A DNA stretch of 14,676 bases from Isohypsibius dastychi (Eukaryota > Tardigrada > Eutardigrada > Parachela > Isohypsibiidae). Positions 10,101 to 14,676 of this stretch are shown in pieces. A program made the position numbers and the translations under genes. Location: assembly GCA_034696485.1 (NCBI GenBank), contig JAQIWT010000836.1:1-14676 (forward strand), in the 5' to 3' direction. Within the stretch, counting starts at the first letter, position 1. Each line of letters starts with the position of its first letter. The notes under the pieces are model-generated. The model was not told where the DNA came from and did not search any database. It worked only from the letters and a program-made list of their open reading frames with translations.

Positions 10101-11158
10101 TTGATGGAGTTGGAGACTCGATCGCGGGAACCACAGATTGTCAACGGGTTCTCCGCGCCTTTCGGGAGTAACCCGTTCCAGCAAGCATTTGAACGAATCA
10201 ATGGATTTCCAACGCAGACGTACGATCGGCCTGCACCAGTGTCATCTCACTCGTATCCGTATCGCGATGATGGAATGATGTTCAACGCCAACAACAACGC
10301 CATGTATTTACAACAACAACAGCAGATTCAACATCAGCAACAACAACAACAGCGGCGACCACGGAACGAGTTTGATCTCTCGGTAAGAAATATTCTTACA
10401 GGGTAACTTATTTCGTCTTAAAATCATCCTTCGCGATACTTGGAAAATATCAGAAAAGGGAGGTTCGAAAATTCTCAGCCGTGACTTTTGAATTCTGTTT
10501 TTCTCTCGGGCTTGACGATTTCATGGAGATCTGTTTTTGTTAAATTGTGAGCTGTTATATTTTCTTGCGTTTATGTAATTTCGGAATTTTGGAAAATCGG
10601 AAATTTGAAAAATTTGCCTTTTTGAAAATTTCGGTTTCTAGAATTTTGAGATTATTTAGTTCTGAAATTTGAAAATTTGGGATTTCTCGATTTTTGGAAT
10701 TTGGAAGAAACGCGAATGCACTCCCGGAAATTTCGCGGTTAGAATCTGATGGTTCTTATGCGGTTTTTCTCGTGAATTTTTCTTTGTTCATTAGTTTCTG
10801 CGGATTTCGAACTTTGTTGAAGATTGTTGTTTTGGATTTTTCTTGAAAATTAATTTCGAAGTGGTTAGGTTGTTGGCCATTTTTGTTAAGGAATACAAGG
10901 GTTCTGTTTCGGTCTTTTTCATGTGCTTTGCTTTTCTTGCAGGGGAATGAGTTTATTATGCCTGGCCAGAAATGGACCGACATGCGGCTTGTTGAGCCTG
11001 TTCAACCGTCATACGGACAATATCACCGTGGACTGTCATCTCATAATGGCACTTCCGGCGGATCATATCAACCGCAGTCGGGAACAGATTTCATCAACAT
11101 GAACGCTGGACTTGGGGGTTCGTTCAACTTTCGGACCTCCCGTCTGAACGTGCAATAG
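7137..11158 (+). CDS. CNOT4: CNOT4, RING-type E3 ubiquitin ligase linked to CCR4-NOT
   Basis: E3 ubiquitin ligase that works with UBE2D-type E2s and associates with the CCR4-NOT deadenylase, acting in mRNA turnover and ribosome-associated quality control. Coding exons: 7137-7328, 7840-7905, 7997-8043, 8107-8217, 8304-8448, 8774-8938, 9611-9986, 10060-10382 and 10943-11158. They sum to 1641 nt and encode 546 aa, close to the vertebrate length. The C4C4 RING is complete: C42, C45, C59, C61, C66, C69, C81 and C84, with the same spacing as human CNOT4. A Lys-rich linker (about 103-125) follows, then an RRM starting LVFVIGLS (145-152) with SASAYITY as RNP1. Next is a CCCH finger, C230-x8-C239-x4-C244-x3-H248, and the family signature ASFTKEDMQAGKHQEYE. 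The tail is Ser- and Gln-rich with a Gln/His tract near 455-470. An in-frame TAA at 7113 supports the start. Introns are much longer than in the neighbouring Argonaute gene (up to 672 nt). Confidence 0.96.
7329..7839 (+). other. CNOT4 intron 1 (511 nt), interrupts the RING
   Basis: The intron falls between the Cys-59/61 and Cys-66/69 pairs of the RING, from donor CAG|GTAAAA to an acceptor ending TGTTTTCAG. A stop-free stretch of 89 codons on the plus strand (7443-7712) has no ATG start and no resemblance that I recognise. The 3' part is T-rich. No other feature is evident. Confidence 0.75.
8449..8773 (+). other. CNOT4 intron 5 (325 nt), within the RRM
   Basis: The intron separates the first half of the RRM from the SASAYITY half, from donor CTG|GTGAGA to acceptor TTTTTATAG. 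A 79-codon stop-free stretch (8498-8737) is present but rich in Phe and Ser, as expected from T-rich intron sequence. I see no gene in it. Confidence 0.75.
8939..9610 (+). other. CNOT4 intron 6 (672 nt), splits the CCCH finger
   Basis: The longest intron in the window, from donor GCG|GTAAGT to an acceptor ending GTTATTCCAG. It separates the first two Cys of the CCCH finger from the last Cys and His. It contains a second plausible acceptor (CATTTCCAG at 9021-9029), followed by 73 open codons in the correct phase up to a TAA at about 9246-9248, a possible alternative terminal exon. Also present are a tandem TTGAATTC pair near 9047-9062 and a GTTTGAA/TTCAAAC inverted pair near 9278-9315. Confidence 0.7.
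10383..10942 (+). other. CNOT4 intron 8 (560 nt), AT-rich
   Basis: From donor TCG|GTAAGA to acceptor TTTCTTGCAG, just upstream of the last coding exon. The middle part is made of degenerate GAAAATTT/AAATTTGAAAA units. No coding potential or RNA gene is visible. Confidence 0.75.
10578..10735. repeat. Degenerate GAAATTT / GAAAATTT low-complexity repeat
   Basis: Repeated variants of GGAAATTTGAAAATTT and their reverse complement fill this part of CNOT4 intron 8. Both orientations occur, so local fold-back is possible. It looks like simple-sequence drift; no target-site duplication or terminal repeats were seen. Confidence 0.5.
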
Positions 11159-11909
11159 TAGTTCCCAGATTGGGCGAGCGATTTTCTTCACAATCTGTTT
11201 CAGAATGGTCATGCGCGGCTCTTATTTCTGCCATTTTTACCCCAGTTAGCTGATCATTGAATCCCCCTCGTCATTTTGTGTGTAGCACTGTAGCTTTGAT
11301 TATTCTAGCTTTATGCTCCAGTTTCTAGATGTGTGTGGTCGGTAAAAATCCAGATAAAAACAATAAAAAATCCAGATTTTGTCGTTAGGCATTGTTTTCA
11401 CGTCTTCGGCGCAAAAAGCAGCAGCAGCTGTTGGTTGAGCAGCGGCAGTGGCTTGTGTACTGATTGGAACAAAATCTGTCTGAGTCTGACCTTTGTAGCA
11501 GTGGGCCGGTTTACCAGACGGGCAGTGGTCTCGGCAATCACAATAAGCTGTCTGGAAACTGGTAGCGAATATGTAATTGCTCTGGATTATCGGAGGGACA
11601 GCAGTGTAGCTCGCTCGGGATAGGGATGCAAGTAGGTCAGATCCATGTTGAAATATCGATTCGTGAGCATTTTCAACTCCATCGTCCTTCGTCCAGCAGT
11701 AGCCTTTCTTGATCGTGATTCCATTTGAGCAAAAGCCATCGTTTCAAAATAAGTCAGCAGCAGCAGATTTCGTTGCTTCATTTTCTGTTCTTCCAAAATT
11801 CGGCAGTCTTTTGAAAGATCCACCCGGTAATAAACTCCAGAGGCCAGAGTACTTTCGGGTTGCTGGAAGTTACACTTTTCAGACAATCCGGTTTACCTTT
11901 CTTGCTACT
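11159..11909. other. Spacer: CNOT4 3'UTR and VWA5A leader, with unexplained open frames
   Basis: About 0.75 kb between CNOT4 and the VWA5A start codon. The first 210 nt fit a CNOT4 3'UTR ending at an AATAAA. The rest is unusually free of stops on both strands. On the minus strand one frame is open for 147 codons (11743-11303) without an early ATG, and an overlapping ATG-started frame runs 99 codons (11886-11587). On the plus strand the frame leading into the VWA5A ATG is open from 11703. From 11649 to 11909 the plus strand has no ATG, which suits a 5' leader. CAG triplet runs occur near 11417-11430 and 11754-11766. I recognise no protein family. Confidence 0.4.
11362..11367 (+). terminator. 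Candidate CNOT4 polyadenylation signal AATAAA
   Basis: Canonical AATAAA in an A-rich stretch 204 nt after the CNOT4 stop codon, followed by a T/G-containing region. It is the only canonical signal seen at a sensible distance behind any of the three plus-strand genes. It sits between two copies of AAAAATCCAGAT (11344-11355 and 11366-11377). Confidence 0.5.
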
Positions 11910-14428
11910 ATGTAAGAGCTGAATTTGGGTTTTTCGTCCCTATTTAAACTAATCACTGGTTTTGATTTCAGGGATGACAACGGCTTCTGCGGATTGCTGG
12001 TCAAGGGCAGCAAGGCTACAGTTCCGCTGAAAAGTGTGTCTTATGAGGTTGAAATTCGTTCCTTTGCTAGCAGGATTAAAATCGACCAAACTTATGTCAA
12101 CAAAGAACAGACTGAACTGGAGTGCGTCTATACGTTCCCGGTCCATGACACAGCATCAGTGATCGGATTCCAGGTGACAATCGATGGCAGGTGAGCGTGA
12201 CCCGCTTTCGTGATTAGTTATATGGACTATAACTTTAATGGATGACTTGGCTTGTCATGTGCCTCCGAACAAACACCTCAAAGCATACACTGCTCGGGAA
12301 ATAAATCGTTGATGACCTTTCCAGCGAAAAGACGGATGGATTGATTGAGCATGTTTTTCTCTTTCTTCCCAGTTTGATCGCGGTTTCATATTGCAGAATT
12401 CTGACTAGTCAGTTCAAGAAAAAGGACGAGGCATTTCAGAAGTACAACGAAGTTCTGGCTGGAGATCACGGAGCTTACCTGTTAGATCGGAGTGGTTATC
12501 GAGATGACATTTTTCTCATGAGTGTTGGTCGACTTCCTCCGGGAAAACAATGTACCGTCGCTATCAACTATGTCTCCACCCTTGAATCAGTTGATCAAAC
12601 CAATCTGCGCCTGACTATTCCGTTGGCCATTATTCCGCGTTGCATCGATGTCCATCCTTCCCGAAAGATGCCGGTGATGCACAACCCGTCAGCCTCATCT
12701 GGGATCTCTTGCCATCTGAACGCCAGCATTGAAACGCACGAAGACATCAAAAGTGTCACATCACCAACTCACCGGATTCATGTCAAAATTCAAGAAGCCA
12801 AACAAGCAAAAGTGACATTCCAAAGTGTTCAGCAACTGGCAGAGGATTTCATTTTGAACGTAGAGGTGAAAAACAATCCGCAACATCATGTCGAAGTGGA
12901 AGAATACGAGCCAAACAAGTTCGCCGCCATGTACTCATTTGTTCCTAACAATTCTGAACTCGAGAAAGACGTGATTCACGAGTTGGCGTTCCTAGTGGAC
13001 TGTTCAAATTCTATGGGCGGAAGTAATATAGAACATGCAAGAACCGCCATGCAGTTATTTCTTCGCGGTTTTCCCAAGAACTGCCTCTTCAATTTCTACA
13101 AATTCGGCTCTAGGTAGGCTTAAGTTCGAATTATTTCCGACTAAGAAAATACGTTTGGTTATTGCAGATTTACTTCGTTGTTTCCGGAAAGTGTACCGTA
13201 CGATGAGACCTCCTTTAAAATGGCCGAGAAATACCTCTCAGCTACTCAAGCTGATATGAGTGGTAAAGAACTCTATGGGCCACTTCATAGCATTTTCTCA
13301 AAGCCCATCAGAGGTTCCCATCGTGTTGTGTTCGTTCTGACATACGGCGATGTTGAGAACCCAGCTGGCGTTGTCGAATTAGTTCGCCAAAATGCAAATC
13401 AGAACAGGGTGTTCTCGTTTGGGATTGGAAGTCACGCGAGCTCAGATTTAGTCGACGGACTTGCAAAGGCGGGAAATGGAAAAGCTGAATTCATACAAGA
13501 TCAAAGTGACCTCTCCCCTCAAGTATGTCGTCATTTGCGAGGAGCTCTTCAACCAGCCATTTCAGATGCGATTGTAACTTTGGACGGGAATATACGGAAC
13601 GTGCAACTTGTCCCTTCGGAACTTCCGGTTATCTTTGCTGGAGAGCATGCCATGGTGTTTGCCTTGTTCGAAGTGGATCCATCCGCTGCAACCTCGGAGG
13701 TGGCGTTTGTTCTGAAGACGAAAACCGGAAAGGTTCGATCCGTCATTTCATTGAAATTAAAGGACGCACGAAAACGCGCTGATAATTTCATCAGCAAACT
13801 CACCGTTCAAGCTATCATTGAGAAGTTGGAGTCGGGCGCGATTCCAGATTCGGACACGATTACGAAACTTTCCTTGGAGTTTGGGCTGGTTTCAAAGTAC
13901 GTCTCCCTCATTGCCATTGAAGCACGAGAGAATGCGGAACCCGAGCATATGGAACTGCGAGAAATCGCTGTTGACCGAGCTGGCATGAAATTCCTCGCTC
14001 GAAATGCGTTTTATGAGACAGAAGGCATGGATGATGACAATACTGCGTTGAACGGGGATTCCACGAACGGATCAAATCACGCTGGGGACGTCGGACGGAA
14101 TGCACGAGTTGGTTCGTTCAAGAATATCTTGCTTCTGCAAAACTGGGATGGAAGTTGGAATCTGAATGGCAGTTTGGAAAAAGAAATGCCAAAAGTGGTG
14201 AAAATGCTGAAGAGTTTGGAAACTCTTCTCGTTGCGTTTAATCTGGTGGAATCAGCGCTGGTAACCGCCATTGTCGCGACAATGGTTCAATTTGAATTCA
14301 GAAAAGAAGTCGACACTTGGTCGGCGACTGTGTCAAAAGCGACAAATTTCGTCAGGGAAAATGCTGGTGCTGATGCAATGGGAAAGATCATGGAGCTGAC
14401 TTCTTGCGTTGTTATGGATCACTGCTAA
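11910..14428 (+). CDS. VWA5A: VWA5A-like protein (VIT + VWA domains)
   Basis: Intracellular VIT/VWA family; vertebrate VWA5A is a proposed tumour suppressor of uncertain biochemistry. Coding exons: 11910-11911, 11972-12190, 12397-13113 and 13168-14428, totalling 2199 nt and 732 aa (human about 786). Exon 1 gives only AT of the start codon; exon 2 supplies G and continues DDNGFCGLL, matching the family start in which FCGLL follows Met closely. The VIT domain covers about 2-130. The VWA domain starts near 270 with DCSNS (D275, S277, S279) and includes LFPESVPYDE and FSFGIGSHAS. A C-terminal block WDGSWNLNGSL (639-649) is family-typical, so the 3' end is complete. Two MIDAS residues are changed: K346 where the family has Thr, and Y372 where it has Asp. 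Two further acceptors in intron 2 are in frame. No signal peptide or membrane segment is evident. Assignment is strong; the split start is inferred from reading frame and family. Confidence 0.93.
11912..11971 (+). other. Phase-2 intron splitting the VWA5A start codon
   Basis: A 60-nt intron from donor AT|GTAAGA to acceptor TTGATTTCAG|G, with a TACTAAC-like ACTAATC upstream of the T-rich tract. Splicing builds the ATG; without splicing the same ATG is followed directly by TAA. No other in-frame ATG occurs before residue 130 or so of the protein, so this start is needed to produce the VIT domain. Confidence 0.8.
12191..12396 (+). other. VWA5A intron 2 with three in-frame acceptors
   Basis: Donor AG|GTGAGC ends exon 2 inside the VIT domain. 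Acceptors lie at 12324 (CTTTCCAG), 12372 (CTCTTTCTTCCCAG, the best pyrimidine tract) and 12396 (ATATTGCAG). All three keep the same frame and add 24, 8 or 0 residues. The 12396 site gives the VIT sequence without an insertion and best matches family spacing, so I used it for the CDS. Confidence 0.6.
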
Positions 14429-14503
14429 TTATTATATGTAGGATGTGGTATTTTATCTGTTCAAGTTAACTTACATGTTTGTTCTTAAATACCACGAGCC
14501 AGC

Positions 14504-14524
14504 GCGCGCCTCTACGCGGCGCGT
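14504..14524. other. GC-rich inverted repeat
   Basis: GCGCGCC and GGCGCGT flank the 7-nt loop TCTACGC, giving seven stacked pairs with one G-U. It is isolated in an otherwise A/T-rich flank, 76 nt after the VWA5A stop. Function unknown. Confidence 0.45.
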
Positions 14525-14552
14525 CAACGTCTAGAAACGAAGACTTGAAGGT

Positions 14553-14665
14553 TTTGGCTTGGTGCGCCTTTGTTCAGCTATGCTCGATGTCAGTTCAGTT
14601 TTGGCTGGGCTTAATTTTGACTTAGCTTGGCTTGGTTTCAGCTTGGTTTAAGTTCTGAGTCAGTT
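14553..14665. repeat. Degenerate TTGGCTTGG-type short repeats
   Basis: TTGGCTTGG, TTGGCTGGGCTT, TAGCTTGGCTTGG and CAGCTTGGTTT follow one another with short spacers. The array is imperfect and runs toward the window edge, so its extent is unknown. Confidence 0.4.
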
Positions 14666-14676
14666 TGGATTGACGT

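Larger units (their letters stand above)
14429..14676. other. VWA5A 3' flank, no gene seen
   Basis: It starts with an A/T-rich 3'UTR-like stretch without AATAAA. A GC-rich hairpin lies at 14504-14524, and from about 14555 onward there is a run of degenerate TTGGCTTGG / AGCTTGGTTT units. No open frame of interest. Confidence 0.5.

Noticed and set aside
10307-10352. Gln/His tract in CNOT4 as a triplet-repeat expansion.
   Set aside because: The tract mixes CAA and CAG and is broken by Ile and His codons; such Gln-rich tails are ordinary in this protein family.
11709-11909. Extension of the VWA5A protein upstream of the split ATG through about 67 open codons.
   Set aside because: There is no in-frame ATG in that stretch, an in-frame TAG lies at 11700-11702, and family members begin a few residues before FCGLL.
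1-14676. Bacterial operon, CRISPR array, phage or transposon content.
   Set aside because: Spliced animal genes occupy most of the window. No terminal inverted repeats with a transposase, no reverse transcriptase and no regularly spaced direct repeats were seen.
1-14676. Nematode origin, suggested by the short introns and the AAATTT/GAAAATTT intron sequence.
   Set aside because: Acceptors are heterogeneous and rarely TTTTCAG, and several donors have T at +3, which does not fit nematode splice sites.

Overview
The window is nuclear DNA from an animal with a compact genome. Four protein-coding genes are each broken by GT-AG introns, many only 52-64 nt long, and spaced by 0.6-0.8 kb. The proteins are plainly metazoan: ubiquilin, an AGO-clade Argonaute, CNOT4 and a VWA5A-like VIT/VWA protein. 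Acceptors are varied (TTTTAG, CATAG, TGTAG, TTCTAG, TTACAG), unlike the near-fixed TTTTCAG of nematodes. With the moderate GC content this makes a tardigrade-like or similar small invertebrate genome my best guess. That is inference; nothing in the sequence fixes the phylum.

Layout. Positions 1-2226 (minus) carry a ubiquilin gene: UBL domain, STI1 repeats and the first residues of the UBA domain. It is cut by the window edge, and a 5'UTR intron probably lies at 2275-2423. A divergent promoter region (about 2425-2809) separates it from an Argonaute gene on the plus strand (2810-6348, 13 coding exons, 915 aa, all four catalytic residues of the slicer present). After a 0.8 kb spacer comes CNOT4 (7137-11158, 9 coding exons, 546 aa; C4C4 RING, RRM, CCCH finger, Gln-rich tail). 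After a 0.75 kb spacer comes a VWA5A-like gene (11910-14428, 4 coding exons, 732 aa). The last 248 nt hold no gene that I can see. All exon junctions were worked out by eye. In each of the three complete genes the exon lengths sum to a multiple of three and end at a stop after a recognisable C-terminus.

Function. Argonaute is the small-RNA effector. CNOT4 is the RING E3 ligase linked to the CCR4-NOT deadenylase, which miRNA-loaded Argonaute engages through GW182 proteins. Ubiquilin shuttles ubiquitinated proteins to the proteasome. The link between these neighbours is thematic; shared regulation is not shown.

Most worth a second look: the VWA5A start codon is split by an intron, so unspliced RNA reads AUG-UAA; its MIDAS metal site has lost the Thr and second Asp; the gene has three in-frame alternative acceptors; CNOT4 has a possible alternative terminal exon; the CNOT4-VWA5A spacer looks coding on the minus strand; and an ETS-like ACCGGAAGT motif is over-represented. 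I found no convincing new multi-gene system.
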